64,000 nt of DNA, taken from Ricinus communis. Its lineage: Eukaryota > Streptophyta > Magnoliopsida > Malpighiales > Euphorbiaceae. The position numbers and the translations under genes were made by a program. This document shows, piece after piece, positions 23,444 to 35,544 of this stretch; the first letter of the stretch is position 1, and each line of letters opens with the position of its first letter. The notes under the pieces are model-generated. The model did no database searches. It saw only the letters and a list, made by a program, of their open reading frames with translations, and was not told where the DNA came from. The stretch spans positions 248,001-312,000 of the forward strand of contig NC_063265.1 in NCBI RefSeq assembly GCF_019578655.1, written 5' to 3'.

Positions 23444-24316
23444 TGATGCAATAAAAACAAGAATTGCAAATGATCCTTTAAGCTTTCAAGGAGGTCCGAT
23501 GACAAAATCTAAGTCCAAAAGGATGCAAGAAGCTTTATTGGACTTAATTAAAGATATTTGGAGTGTTCAAACACAACAAGATTGAGCCCAAGATTTAGGA
23601 TTGCAAAAAGAATCTAAAATCATCAATTTAGTGCAATAAGTTTGAGCTGAACTTATAGGTCTAATAAGATTCATTTGAAGCCTTTTTATTTTTATTTTTA
23701 TTAGGTTTCTCTTAAATTATGGGGTGATTAGTTGTCTTTTAGAGTTACAAAATAGATGCACATAATTAGTCATAATTTGGACTTACAAAATGGATGCACA
23801 TAATTAGTTGTCATTTGGAAATTACAAAATGAGTGACATCAATGTAAAAACAGCCACTTTTAATAAGTTTTAAGGGGAATTAAAGGAAAAAATGTGAGAA
23901 AGCTCAAAAGATATCCATTTAGGTTTTTTTGTCTTGTTTTGGCTATAAATATCAAAGCCAAATCCATTTGTAAATATAGAATTGATGAATGATAATCTTT
24001 GTTTGCTCTTTGTAAGTGTTTTTGCTTAAGTTCTTGCATGAACTTTGAACTTATCAAACTATTTTTAGTTTGTGGCATTCTCTAATCAAAATTTTGTGTT
24101 TGATTCTTAACTTATCAAATCATACTTGGTTTGTGGCGTTTGGAGTTGAATTCAAGTGCTAGTTTCATTGTTGGAACTAGTTTTCCCTAACTTCACTTGA
24201 GGAGATCCTTGGGTTTTGGAATCATCTTGATTGGAGGATGTTTTCTTGCATTCCATATATATCATAACTCATTAGTTATTTTGGTGTATGGTTGCTAAGA
24301 TGATGATTTCCTATCA
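23444..24316 (+). repeat. 5' LTR of the 6.9-kb gypsy element
   Basis: 873 bp, against 834 bp for the 3' LTR. Near its start the pol C-terminal reading frame seen at the 3' end is broken by a TGA (after ACACAACAAGAT). Confidence 0.9.
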
Positions 24317-24318
24317 TT

Positions 24319-24948
24319 TGGTATCAGAGCTTGCTTCAAGTTAAGGTTTGCTTATCTTTGTGTTTTGTGTGTTATTGAAGTTTCTCATCTTCTTCATTTT
24401 TTCTTTAATTGTGCCGAATTCTTTTTGTTTCAATTTTTTTTTGTCCTTCTAAGTACTCTTTCTTTCCAAAGTTTACACATTTGTGTTTATAAAGTAAAAT
24501 TTTGTTGTCTCTTGCTAAAATTTTTTGTATTGTTCATAATTTCTTTTCACTTTTGTTATTATCATTAAAAAAATAAAAAAAGATCAAAAGATCAAACAAA
24601 AAGAAGGTTTGGACGGCATAGAAGCCCTATTCTATTGTTTTTTTTTTCATTGCTTTCTTGTGTCTAGTTACTTTAAATTCGGTCTTACCTAACAACTTGA
24701 TCTAGACCAAGCTTTTTTTTTTCACTCCATTGAATTGCCATAATCTGATTTGGTTTGTTTAGGTGATTAGTTCATCTAAGAACCTAAAGTAAAAGCAAGA
24801 GAGGTAAAAGGCAATAGTGGTGAGACTAGCATCGAGAAAAGCTAAAACTTTGAGTCAAACACGAGTGGTGTGACATTTTAATTGAGAAAAACACGTGAGG
24901 GAATTTTTTTGTGAGGCTATCCTAACTTGTTTTACAGGTTTTTGTGCA
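24319..24948 (+). other. primer-binding site and leader of the gypsy element
   Basis: TGGTATCAGAGC at 24319-24330 matches a tRNA-Met 3' end. About 620 bp of T-rich untranslated leader follows before the gag ATG at 24949. Confidence 0.8.
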
Positions 24949-26336
24949 ATGTCAAAAGAACAAGTTTCAAGTAGTGTTGGAGCATTCATTGAGCAAACTT
25001 TGCAAACAATGCAAAAGGAGTTTGAAAGAATGTATAGGCGAATGGATGATGTTGTTGAAAGCGTGAGAAGGCAAGGTGAAACTATTACAAGGATTCAAAA
25101 CGAGCCTAGAAGGGAAAGGCAACTAGCCTTTGAACAAGAGGATTATGATGCCGAAGATGACTTGGAGGATGACCAAGCAACCACTTTTGGTGGAGATGAC
25201 CATCCTAAGAGACACAATAAGAGATCAAGGCAAGATGGTGTAGATCGCAACCTAGGTAGCATCAAAATGAAAATTTCTTCCTTTCAAGGAAAGAATGATC
25301 TTGATGTCTACTTGGAATGGGAGCAAAAGGTGGAGATGATCTTCGAATGCCATAACTATTCGGAGGAGAAAAAGGTAAAACTTGTTGTCGTTGAGTTTTG
25401 TAATTACGCTAGTGTTTGGTGGCATCAATTGTGTAGGGAAAGAAGGCAAAATAGAGAAAAACCCGTAGGGTCATGGATGGAGATGAAACGCATCATGAGA
25501 AAGAGGTTCATTCCTAACTACTACTATAGAGATTTGCATCAATTATTACAAACTCTAAGGTAAGGAACCATGAGTGTGGAGGAGTACCATAAAGGAATGG
25601 AAATGGCTATGATTAAAGCAAATATGGAAGAGGATAGAGAGGCCACCATGGCAAGATTCTTGAATAGTCTAAACAAGAATATTGCTGATCTTGTGGAGTT
25701 GCAACATTGTGTGGAGCTTGAAGACATGGTGAATGTGGCCATGAAATTGAAAGGCAACTCAAGCGAAAAGGTGCAAGTAAGTTTGATTTTAAACTTAATT
25801 TGAGTTCTAGTTCTTCTAATTGGAAATCGAATTGGAGTAAAAAGGATGATATATTTACTAAGCCTAAAGTTGATGAGAATAAGAATAAAAATGAAATAGG
25901 CAGCAAAAATAAAGTTGAGAATCAAGCTAATCAATCTAGAAGCTTGAAGTGTTTTAAGTGTCTTGGACATGGTCATTATGCACGTGATTGCCCTAATAAG
26001 AGGATCATGATTGTTAGAGATGGAATTGTTGAATCTGAAAGTGACAATAAAAATGATGATAAGAATGATGACTTGCCAACTTTAGAGGATGTTAGTGATG
26101 TTGAGTATGCTAAAGAGGATGTGTTAGTAGTACAACGCACACTTAATTTGCAATGTAAACACGATGAACATGGAGAGCAACGTGAAAATTTATTCCATAC
26201 TCATTGTTTAATTGCTAATAAGTTGTGTAACATGATTGTTGATAGCGAAAGTTGTACTAATGTTGCTAGTACTTTGCTTGTGGAGAAATTGAAATTACCA
26301 ACTACCAAACATCCAAGGCCTTATAAGTTGCAATAG
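24949..26336 (+). pseudogene. gag and protease region of the gypsy element
   Basis: The gag start at 24949 (MSKEQVSSSVGAFIEQ) leads to an N-terminal coiled coil, an acidic/basic linker and the gag core (FQGKNDLDVYLEWEQKVE, ASVWWHQLCR). A TAA at 25561-25563 breaks it, with the same frame resuming (TMSVEEYHKGMEMAMIK). A frameshift near 25800 precedes the knuckle CFKCLGHGHYARDC (25950-25991). The protease reads MIVDSESCTNVAS: the catalytic DSG glycine codon is GAA (26241-26249). A stop at 26334 ends the frame. Confidence 0.88.
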
Positions 26337-26483
26337 TTGAATAATAGTGGTGTTGTGAAGGTAAATAAGCAAGTGCTAATTTCTTTTTCCATTGGGAGAT
26401 ATAAGGATGAGGTGCTTTATGATGTGGTTCCCATGTATGCTGGACATGTTTTGTTGGGACGACCTTGGTAATACGATAGGCGT

Positions 26484-28232
26484 GTGATTTATGATGGGTT
26501 CAAGAATCGATATTCCTTGACTATTGATGGACAAAAGTTCAATCTTGGACCGTTATCTCCCAAGGCTATTTTTTATGATCAAGTGAGAATTAAACAACAA
26601 TATGAAGAGCTTGAATCTTCATATGGAGAATATCTAGGGAGGGAGCAAGAAATAGTGAAAAAAAAAAGAAAAAGGTGAGGTAAGTGGTAAAAGTGAGTGT
26701 AATGGGAAACACAAGGTGAGAGAAAACAAGGGAGATGAGAGTGTAAGAAAAATGAATGTGTATGCAAAGCCAAGTGATGTAAGGAAAACACTAACCTTGA
26801 GGCAGCCCTTACTTGTACTTATGTACAAGGAAGTTTTGATGATTTCTAACGATCTTAACAAGGATTTGCCTAGTATTGTTCTTGAGCTTTTGTAGGAATA
26901 TGAAGACCTCTTTCCCGAAGATGTGCCTAAAGGATTACCACCAATTCGAGAAACTGAATACCAAATTGATTTCATTTCGGGTGCAAGCATACCAAATAGG
27001 CCAGCATACAGATGCAACCCCGATGAGACAAAAGAAATCCAAAGGCAAGTGAGTGAGCTTATGGATAAGGGGTACGTAAGAGAAAGCATGAGTCCTTATA
27101 CAGTTCCTGTAATTTTAGTGCCTAAGAAAGATGGTTCGTGGAGGATGTGTGTTGATTATCGCACCGTCAACAAAATAACGGTAAAGTATCGCCATCCTAT
27201 ACTAAGGCTAGATGACATGTTGGATGAATTGCACGGTGCTTGTGTGTTTTCTAAAGTGGATTTAAAATCTGGATATCATCAAATAAGAATGCGTGAGGGT
27301 GATGAATGGAGAACCGCTTTCAAAATAAAACATGGATTATATGAGTGGTTAGTCATGCCATTTGGTTTAACTAATGTTCCAAGTACTTTTATGTGATTGA
27401 TGAATCATGTTTTGCACGTTTTGATTGGAAAGTTTATAATGGTTTATTTTGATGATATTCTTGTGTATAGCAAATCTTTAAATGAGCATGTAATACATTT
27501 AAAGCTGGTTTTTTATGTGTTAAGGCAAGAGATTTATATGTTAATCTTAAGAAATGCAATTTTTGTACTAATAAAATTACTTTTCTTGGATATATCATTA
27601 ATGACAAGAGAATTCATGTTGATCAAGAAAAAGTAAAAGTAATTAGAGAGTAGACAAAACCTACTAATGTGCATGATGTTAGGAGTTTTCATGGTCTTGC
27701 TAGCTTTTATAGGAGATTTATTAAGGATTTCTCTACAATTGTTGCACCTTTAACTGAATGCATTAAAAAGAATGTGGGTTTCAAGTGGGAAAAAGAACAA
27801 GATAATGCTTTTAACTTGCTAAAAGACAAACTTAGTTCAGCACATTTACTTGCTTTGCCTGACTTTGCTAAAACCTTTGAGGTTGAGTGTGATGCAAGTG
27901 GAATAGGTATTGGTGGAGTCTTTACGCTAGAAGGAAGACCAATTGCGTTCTTTAGTGAGAAGCTAAGTGGAGCAAGTCTAAACTACCCAACTTATGACAA
28001 AGAGTTTTATGCTTTGGTAAAAGTTTTAAAGACATGGCATCATTATCTTTGGTATAAGGAATTCATTATACACACCGACTATGAATCTTTGAAATATATC
28101 AAAGGACAAAGGAAGCTAAGCCGTAGGCATGCTAAATGGATGGAATTTATTGAATCTTTTCCATACATCATCAAGTACAAACAAGGTAAAGAGAATGTTG
28201 TTGCGAATCTCTATCTAGAAGGTACGCTCTAA
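26484..28232 (+). pseudogene. reverse transcriptase and RNase H of the gypsy element
   Basis: After a protease-RT linker (26484-26678) the RT frame opens at 26923: [47 protein letters not shown] at 27394 interrupts it, and the frame then continues with YFDDILVYS (catalytic aspartates intact, about 27445-27471). A frameshift lies near 27540-27660. RNase H (27669-28232) keeps [13 protein letters not shown] and [10 protein letters not shown], so the DED residues are all present, and ends near [12 protein letters not shown]. Confidence 0.9.
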
Positions 28233-28255
28233 TTTCTACACTTGATGCAAAATTA

Positions 28256-29201
28256 TTGGGTTTTGAGTTCATTAAGAAATTATATAATTCAGACCATGAT
28301 TTTGCTAATGTATATGGGGCATGTGAGAGAGGGTGGTTTGACAAGTTCTATAGACATGATGGTTTTCTTTTTAAAGAAAATAAGTTATGCGTGCCTCAAT
28401 CTTTTTTAAGAGAGTTGCTTGTGAGGGAGGCACATGGGGCACTTTGATGTGAGAAAGACTTTAGATGTTTTAGAAAATTATTTCTTTTGGCCACAAATGA
28501 AAAGAGATGTTCAAAAAATATGTGAGAGATGCATCACTTGTAAACAAGCTAAGTCTAAAGTGATGCCTCATGGGTTGTATATTCCACTTTCCATACCTAA
28601 TGAATCTTGGGCAGACATTTCTATGGACTTTGTTCTTGGATTACCTAGGTCAAGGGGAGGGAAAGATTTTTTTTTTTTTTGTTGACAGGTTTAGCAAAAT
28701 GGCAAATTTCATTTCCATGCCACAAGACAGATGATGCAACTCATATTGCGGGGTTGTTCTTCAAAGAAATTGTAAGATTGTATGGGGTTCTAAGGACAAT
28801 TGTCAATGATAGAGATGTCAAGTTCCTTAGCCACTTTTGGAAGACACTTTGGAGCAAGTTGGGAACAAAATTTTCTATTCTCAACAACTTGTCATCCACA
28901 AATGGATGGACAAACGGAGGTGGTTAATAGGATTCTCTCACAACTATTGAGGGCAATAATTCAAAGAAATTTGAAGAATTAGGAAGAATGTTTGCCACAT
29001 GTTGAGTTTGCATACAATAGGAGTATTCATGGTACAACAAATTGTTTACCTTTTGAGATTGTATATGGGTTCAATCCATTAACTCCAATAGATTTACTGC
29101 CATTACCCATTAATACGGTTAATTTTGAAGGTAAGCAAAAAGTTGAATTTGTTAAAAGCTTACATGAGAAGACGCATGCTCAAATAGAGAAAAGAAATTA
29201 A
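28256..29201 (+). pseudogene. integrase of the gypsy element
   Basis: The zinc domain ([30 protein letters not shown]) spans a frameshift at about 28440. The core shows the first Asp in [14 protein letters not shown] and the second in IVNDRDVKF, with the glutamate in TEVVNRI in a shifted frame near 28915-28930. A poly-T tract at 28669-28680 marks another frame change. C-terminal sequence continues to 29201 with a stop. Confidence 0.87.
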
Positions 29202-29325
29202 CAATATCAAAAGTAACACAAGGGGAGAAAGAAAGTTGTATTTGAGCCGGGTGACTGGGTTTGGGTACATTTGCGAAAGAAAAGATTTCCAAGCCAAAGG
29301 AAGTCTAAATTAATGCCAAGAGGGG

Positions 29326-29700
29326 ATGGGCCATTCTAAGTCCTTGAAAAAAATTTATGATAATGCCTACAAGATAGATTTCCTAAGTGAGTATGGCAAT
29401 GTGAATGCTTCTTTTAATGTTGCTGATTTTTCTTTATTTGATGTAGGCGATGAAGTTGACAATGAGGCTGATTCGAGGACGAATCCTTATGAGGAGAAAG
29501 GGAATGATGCAATAAAGACAAGAATTACAAATGATCCTTTAAGCTTTCAAGGAGGCCCGATGACAAGATCCAAGTCTAAAAAGATGCAAGAAGCTTTGTT
29601 GGGCTTAATTAAAGACATTTGGAGTGTTCAAATACAACAAGGCTCAGCCCAAGATTTAGGATTACAAAAAGAATCCAAAATCATCAATTTAGTGCAATAA
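29326..29700 (+). CDS. pol C-terminal ORF of the gypsy element, overlapping the 3' LTR
   Basis: An open frame of 124 codons covers the integrase C-terminal tail ([31 protein letters not shown]) and crosses into the LTR at 29505 with [18 protein letters not shown], ending at 29700. The same LTR-encoded tail is found in the 5' LTR with a premature stop. Overlap of pol with the LTR constrains both sequences. Without the upstream frame it is not expressed as part of pol. Confidence 0.7.
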   Translation: MGHSKSLKKIYDNAYKIDFLSEYGNVNASFNVADFSLFDVGDEVDNEADSRTNPYEEKGNDAIKTRITNDPLSFQGGPMTRSKSKKMQEALLGLIKDIWSVQIQQGSAQDLGLQKESKIINLVQ

Positions 29701-30338
29701 GTTTGGGCTGAACTCATAAGTCCAATAAGATTCAGTTGAAGCCTTTTTATTTTCATTTTTATTTGGTTTTTCTCAAGTTATGGTGTGATTAGTTGTCTTT
29801 TAGAGTTACAAAATGGATGCACATAATTAGTTGTTATTTGGGAGTTACAAAATGAGTGACATCAATGTAAAAACAGTCATTTTTAATAAGTTTTAAGGGG
29901 AATTATAGGAAAAAACGTGGGGAAGCTCAAAAGACATCCATTTAGGTTTCTTTGTCTTGTTTTGGCTATAAATATCAAAGCCAAATCCATTTGTAAATAT
30001 AGAATTGATGAATGATAATCTTTGTTTGCTCTTTGTGAGTGTTTTTGCTTAAGTTCTTGCATGAATTTTGAACTTATCAAACTATTTTTAGTTTGTGGCG
30101 CTCTCTAACCAAAATATTGTGTTTGATTCTTAACTTATCAAATCATACTTGGTTTGTGGCGTTTGGAGTTGAATTCAAGTGCTAGTTTCATTGTTGGAAA
30201 TAGTTTCCCTAACTTCACTTGAGGAGATCCTTAGGTTTTGGAATCCTCTTGATTGGAGGGTGTTTTCTTGCATTCCATATGTATCATAACTCATTAGTTA
30301 TTTTGTTGTATGATTGCTAAGATGATGATTTCCTATCA
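29505..30338 (+). repeat. 3' LTR of the 6.9-kb gypsy element
   Basis: 834 bp. The first 196 bp carry the open C-terminal reading frame. Confidence 0.9.
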
Positions 30339-30343
30339 AAATA

Positions 30344-30870
30344 TTTTTATTTTTAATTTATTTAAACAAATCGATAATAATTTTTGTAATTTTATAATAA
30401 GAAAAATGATGTGGTAAGTTAATTCTGATTATTAATATAAAAATTAGTAGGTCAACAAAAAATTTATTGTATTTATATATAAAATGTGTTAAATGGTGCA
30501 CATAGGGATGGTAGTCGGGCAAGTATTTCTAGGTATCCGACCCGATTAAACCCTATTGGGACATATTTGGATGGTGATAAACGGGTTTGGGATTTAAATG
30601 TAATATCTGTGTCGGGTTTAGGTCAGATTCTGGTTCTGGTTCGACCGCGCGAATACTTGAACTCGTTTATGTAGACGGATACGAGGACAGGGTACCTGAC
30701 GCACTACCCGTTTATTTAAACGGATATTTTATAGGGTACCCATCCTATTAGACTCATTCATAGATTTTTTTTTATTTTGTTCTCCATGTGTATTGAATCT
30801 TAGACTTTTTATAAAAAATAAAATCATTCTACCATTAAGCCATTTAATAATTTTTTTTTTAGAAAAGACA
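30344..30870. other. AT-rich spacer with a GGGTACC-rich dispersed repeat (about 30500-30740)
   Basis: Between the gypsy element and the viral block. The central part is unusually rich in GGGTACC, CGGGTTT and TCCGACCCG words, resembling in opposite orientation the segment at 48915-49225. No coding or terminal structure is resolved. Confidence 0.4.
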
Positions 30871-30899
30871 TATATGTGTGTGTGTATATATATATATAT
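30871..30899. repeat. TA/TG microsatellite at the promoter-side end of the viral insertion
   Basis: A (TG)n-(TA)n run directly precedes the first recognisable viral sequence. A second, longer TA run sits at the other viral end (46799-46880). Confidence 0.85.
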
Positions 30900-31002
30900 G
30901 TAAAGACTAACAAGATTCTGTTGTGCAGGATCCTCAGACGAGACAAGCACAGAGCATACACTTGTTAAATCTTAAATAAAAATGGAAGATAAGATAATAA
31001 AT

Positions 31003-31008
31003 TTTATT
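31003..31008 (-). terminator. candidate polyadenylation signal of the endogenous pararetrovirus
   Basis: AATAAA on the minus strand, about 225 nt downstream of the TATA box, where pararetroviral genomic RNAs are processed after one circuit of the genome. Confidence 0.45.
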
Positions 31009-31228
31009 AATGAATGAACAAATATACAAACTTTGAAATAAAAGCTTTAAAATGAAAGCTTTAAACAAAAGAAATATAACTTACAAGAGTAGTTGAACAC
31101 AAGAGGAAGGTGGTTTCTCACTATCAATCTCACACTCTCTTTTCTCACTATATTTCTAATGGTATGACTTGAAGAATACAAGAGTTTCTTGTTCTTTCTT
31201 CGTGTGTTTCTTCTTTGGAAAACTCCTC

Positions 31229-31236
31229 TATTTATA
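31229..31236 (-). promoter_or_regulatory. TATA box of the endogenous pararetrovirus
   Basis: TATAAATA on the minus strand within CTCTATAAATAGAGGAG, in the region downstream of ORF2 and before a purine-rich leader. Position and sequence match pregenomic RNA promoters of Caulimoviridae. Whether it is active is unknown. Confidence 0.6.
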
Positions 31237-31539
31237 GAGGTCTTCAGCCTTCAAGCCTCATAATTGAAGCTTTGGATGCTCTTCATAGTGGAGTGAGGGG
31301 CTCCACGTCTTTTGGATGCTTTTGATAATGGAGTGAGAGGCTCCATGACTTTTGTAGAAGTTGTCTGTCACGTTTCAGAAGTGAGGAATCTTTTACTTTA
31401 AAAAAGTAAAGGTGCAGAGTCTTTTGTCTTCTTTCTTTTCTTTTAAATGACTTTTATTTATTTATTGGGCATTTGGCCCATTATAAAAATATTTTGGGCT
31501 GTCATTTCTGGTTTTCAACCGAAGGGTTTTACAAAGATG

Positions 31540-32984
31540 TTACTTGATGGGCTTCAATATCCCAAAACAGTCATCTTCGTTCGAGTCACCATCTAGATCT
31601 ATTGTTGCTGACCTGGTGCTAGAAGAGGAAGATGAAGCTTTAGATTTTCCTTTGGAAGAGGCGGTTTTCGACAACTGTTTGATCAATTATAAGCAATCTT
31701 CTTCTGTTTGAGCCGCCGCTAGCTTTGGAATAATGAAGGACTTCTGTGCCAGGAAAGTGGTATGTTCTTTCGAAGGTGGCAAAAAGCTATTCTTTGACAG
31801 AAAACTTTGTACCATCTTTAGAGATAATTTTTCTTGGTGGTTAAATTTATCCCACCATTTAACTTTGAATCTTCGGGCAAGGATAATCTCTCCATCTGCT
31901 GCTTGGTTGAAATAGAAATACCATACACATACCCAGGAGAGAAAAAAGTTTGAACAAAATAGAAGTAAAGAGGGAAAACATCTTTCTAGTTTGTTTAGTT
32001 TATAGTGGACTTTGAATATATTAAACAGAGATAGAACTTCTGAATTATGGTCTCACGAACATTGCCATAAAAATTCCACCATTGTTTAAACCAATATGGT
32101 ATTTTTGAAGTTTGGATTGTGCTTGTGTCGAAATAGAAAAGCCAAGAATGGCTTTGTCCTTCGTTTTGAAGAAGAAAGGTATTAAACCAAGCTTATTGGT
32201 AATCCCAATAGTTGAAGAAAGTGTTTAGGCTTAATGGGTAGGTTCTTTGGAGGGAAGTTGGAAAAGATTTTGATGAATGTAAATCCATTCCCCAATCTGA
32301 AGGGTGGAAGATTCTTTGGATGGTGGATATGGAATATGCAGGGTCTTTGTGGTCTTTATGCTTTTTGAACTGTTTGAACTTTGCAGAACCAGTTACCTCA
32401 AAGATAGACTGGTAGTAAGATTGAGGCTTTGATATATTCCAGGGTTTGAAGTACCATCCTGGAGGAAAAATTTTGGAAATTAGTTTTGAGGGGCTTTCTG
32501 TACAGAATCCTTCCTCAATAGTTAAAATGCTTTGAAAATTTTGCTTTTCTATATACTCATTGGTTTCTTGAGAGTTGGGCTTTGAAATACTTTGAGAGCT
32601 CTGAGATAGGTTTTGAGGGAAAATTTCTATCTCAGGTTTTGAAAAAGGGATAGAAAGTATACCTTTACATTTGTTGGAAGAGGATGATGTCTTTGGAGAG
32701 GATGTCTTTAGAGAGACTTCAGGGTAAAGTTCTACTAGTTGCTTTGAATATTCTTCGACCCTTTTTAGAAATTCAGGATTTTACTGTGCAAGCCACTCCT
32801 GAATTTGTAATTGCTGTTGGGCCAGATCTTCTTTGCTTTTGTCAATTTCTTCCTGGATGATCTTGGTCCAGAGTCTGATAGGCTTTGAAGAGGAGAGTAA
32901 AATCTCCTTTTTTGGGTTTTGAACAGGTTTTGAATTTGCTTTCTCTTCTTTGTCTTTTGCTCTCGATTTTCTTGGCATTTTCAT
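31540..32984 (-). pseudogene. ORF2-like protein of the endogenous pararetrovirus
   Basis: The ATG at 32984 lies about 9 nt after the apparent ORF1 stop (32993-32995), and the conceptual frame of about 480 codons ends at TAA 31540-31542. The N-terminus is very basic (MPRKSRAKDKEEKANSK). The middle is Ser/Pro-rich. The C-terminal half has an aromatic-rich segment (IPYWFKQWWNF) and a Ser- and Asp-rich tail. Several in-frame stops, for example just after residue 67, break it. Florendoviruses are known to carry a second ORF of unknown function, and this fits in place and size. I cannot assign a function. Confidence 0.6.
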
Positions 32985-32992
32985 TCCTGTTT

Positions 32993-33400
32993 TTAAAGAA
33001 ACTCTCTGGTTAGAAAGTCTGGAATTGAATTCGAATCTCCTCTTATGTATTCAATTTTAAAATTAAAAACAGAAAGAATGGCTTACCATCTGGCAAAAAT
33101 CTGTTTTGAAGCTATATTTTGAACATCTTTTTGTAAAACTTCTTTGGCGAATTTACAATCAATCCTTAAAAGAAATTTTTGATTTAAAAGGTTGCTTTGA
33201 AATTTTGAAATGCATAAAACTATCAAAAGAATTTCTTTTTTGATAGTTGAATAATTTGTGTATCATTCCAGTGTGCAGAAGTAAACTGGACAATGCATTC
33301 TTTGTTGTTTTGAACTTGTTTAAGAATTCCACCATATCCTAAATTTGATGCATCAGTTTCAATAATTTTGAATGCAGATGGATCAGCTAGGTGTAAGCAT
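32993..33400 (-). pseudogene. RNase H domain and C-terminus of viral ORF1
   Basis: A segment reading ETDASNLGYGGIL marks the start of RNase H with its first catalytic aspartate. The frame then has stops, and it ends at about 32993 after DSNSIPDFLTREFL, the usual position of the RNase H end in caulimovirid polyproteins. RNase H removes the RNA template during reverse transcription. The copy is defective. Confidence 0.78.
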
Positions 33401-34150
33401 GGTATTTCAGAAACTTGCTTTTTAATGCTTTGGACAATCTTTGTATGCTCATCAGTCCATGCAGGGGGTTTTTCTTTAATCTATCATGGAGGGGTTTTGC
33501 TAGACAATTCAAATTTGGATAAACATCCATGACATAATCTAAACTGCCAAGGAACCTTTGCAATTGAGGTTTATCCAAAATTTTATCTGAAAATTTTAAA
33601 GTAAAGGCTAGAGACCTTTCAATTGGGGTGATGGTTCCCTGGGAGATGTAGTGTCCAAGAAATCTAATTTTTGTTTGGAATAAAGATATCTTAGACTTTG
33701 AAACTACTAGACTATTTTTCTTAACAACATAGAAAAATGTCTCCAAATGTTTAAAATGTTGCTATAGAGAATTTGAAAATATCAACACATCATCTATATA
33801 GACAATGCAAAACTTTGAATAAGGATTAAAAATATTGTTCATAATTTTTAGAAATTCAGAAGGAGCATTTTTTAATCCGAAGGGCATTATATTCCATTCG
33901 TACTGGCCAAATGGGACTGTAAATGCAGTTTTGTATCGGTCTTTAGGATGAATCTGGATTTGCCAAAATCCTGACTTCATATCAAACTTTGAAAAAATAA
34001 AAGCAAAATGAAGCTTTAGAAGAAGATCTTTTTTGTTTGGAATTGGGTATCTAATCCACTTTAGAGCTTTATTCAACGGTTTGTAATTTATCACCAACCT
34101 AGGTGTTCCTCTTTCTATCTCACTATTTTTGTTGACATAGAAGGCTGCAC
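33401..34150 (-). pseudogene. reverse transcriptase of the endogenous pararetrovirus
   Basis: The frame 34097-33762 holds FSKFDMKSGFWQIQI, MPFGLKNAPSEF and the catalytic YIDDVLIFS (YIDD codons at 33800-33789, intact). A stop at 33759-33761 precedes the thumb region in 33746-33387 (RFLGHYISQG, LQRFLGSLDYV). The YIDD box, the FWQI variant and the absence of a downstream integrase separate it from the Ty3/gypsy RTs elsewhere in the window. The copy is broken and cannot give a full enzyme. Confidence 0.88.
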
Positions 34151-34960
34151 ATGACTAGGGGGATCTGGATTTGGTAATCAAACCCTTTTGCTCTAAATCT
34201 TTTATTTCTATTCTACAATGGCTTTCTAGGGTTTCATTCATTTGGATGGGTCTTGCTTTGGTGGGAATTTGTTTATCACAAAAATCTTTTTCATATGGTA
34301 AATCTACCATATGCTGTTTTCTTTTTCAAAAAGCATTAGGAAGATCAGAACAGACTTTATTTTCAATCTTCTTTTGCAAATCAGAGATTTTTCTTTGGAC
34401 AAAATCATTTTGCATTTGACTTTGGATTCTTTTCAAATGCATATCTTGTTTTAGGTGAAAAAGCTGGGTTTATTTTCCTTTAATCAAAGCATTTATCTCA
34501 AAATTATAAATTGAGTGGGCTTTTATGAGATTGAGATTTCACTTCTTGGGTTTTCTATAAAAGAGAAAATAATCTTTGAATCTTTAGCTTTAAAAATGAT
34601 ACCAGCAGTAGTTACTTTGAAAGGAGCAATTAAATTGATAAAAGGAGTTCCCAAAATAACCATTTGCTGTAAATCCTTTGTAAGAATAAAAATATTTTTT
34701 AAAGCAATATTGTTATTTAGAATTGCGACGGTTTACATGATTCTAATTTTTGAACTATTACCGAGGTAAGCCTTTCTTTTGTTTCTTGATGATACCTTTT
34801 AGGAACCAGCTCATAATTGATACAGTTGAGGTCTGCTCCTGTATCAAATAAAGCGATAGTTTCTATTTGGAAATCACCAGGGCAAATGAGTTTTATTTAA
34901 ATCAAATATTTTCTTAAGGTAATTTCTTTTAAAATATTAATGAAGTTTTCTGGCACATTT
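34151..34960 (-). pseudogene. aspartic protease region of viral ORF1
   Basis: The active-site DTGAD is encoded at 34845-34831 in the context ALFDTGADLNC. The protease would cut the ORF1 polyprotein. This motif is intact here, unlike the three retrotransposon proteases in the window. Stops on either side interrupt the frame. Confidence 0.78.
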
Positions 34961-35496
34961 TCAGAAACCTCAAGATTTTGAAAATCATTTTCTTCTTCAG
35001 AATCAGAATCACTATTCTGTTTAAGAATCAAGCTTTGGAGCAAAACAGAATCATTGTGTTATTTTTCTTTTAAATCTTTAAGCTCTGTTTTGATAGTTTT
35101 AATTTCTTTCTGAAGTTCTTAGATTGTAGGAAGAGGGTTTTTTAACCTTTTCCCTTTATTCAAGATCATAGCAAGATCATAAGTGTTCTTACTAGAAGAA
35201 GAAACAAGGGTTTCAGTTTTTAGGATTTCTTTCAAAACTTATTTTTGGATTTGGGGGTCATTAATATGCTTGACGGCTTCAAGAAGAGCTTCTTGTTGCC
35301 TAGTGAGTATATTAATATTCTTTGGAATATCATCAGAATCTGATTCAAAATAATCGGATGAGGTTTTGATTTCATCAATTTGAAACTCATCCTTACTATT
35401 CGAAAATTCTGATTCAGAGGAATCAACAAGAAGAGCTGAAATCTTGCTCAAAATTTCTTCTTCTATTTGGAGCTCATGAAGTTTTTTAGAAAACTT

Positions 35497-35538
35497 GTAA
35501 TACTTTGAAGTGTGACCCTTTTTCCCACATTTATAGCA
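35497..35538 (-). pseudogene. degenerate CCHC zinc knuckle of the viral coat protein
   Basis: The sequence reads CYKCGKKGHTSKYY. The first two cysteines and the histidine are present, but the last zinc ligand is tyrosine (codon TAC at 35499-35497) where cysteine (TGC) is expected. The knuckle binds viral RNA in this family, and the change would disable zinc binding. Confidence 0.7.
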
Positions 35539-35544
35539 AGTAAT

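Larger units (their letters stand above)
23439..30343 (+). mobile_element. Ty3/gypsy retrotransposon (6.9 kb), gag and pol decayed
   Basis: The LTRs (23444-24316 and 29505-30338) run TGATGCAATAAA...CTATCA with AAATA duplications (23439-23443, 30339-30343). A primer site, TGGTATCAGAGC, starts at 24319 and a purine tract, GAGGAGAAAGGGAA, precedes the 3' LTR. The order gag, zinc knuckle, protease, RT, RNase H, integrase is complete but has several stops and frameshifts. The C-terminal reading frame continues about 195 bp into the 3' LTR, a trait best known from the CRM group of chromoviruses. No typical chromodomain is obvious. Confidence 0.93.

Noticed and set aside
24319..24330. tRNA-like words at primer sites as tRNA genes
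   Set aside because: Only the 3'-end complement is present; no cloverleaf can be formed.
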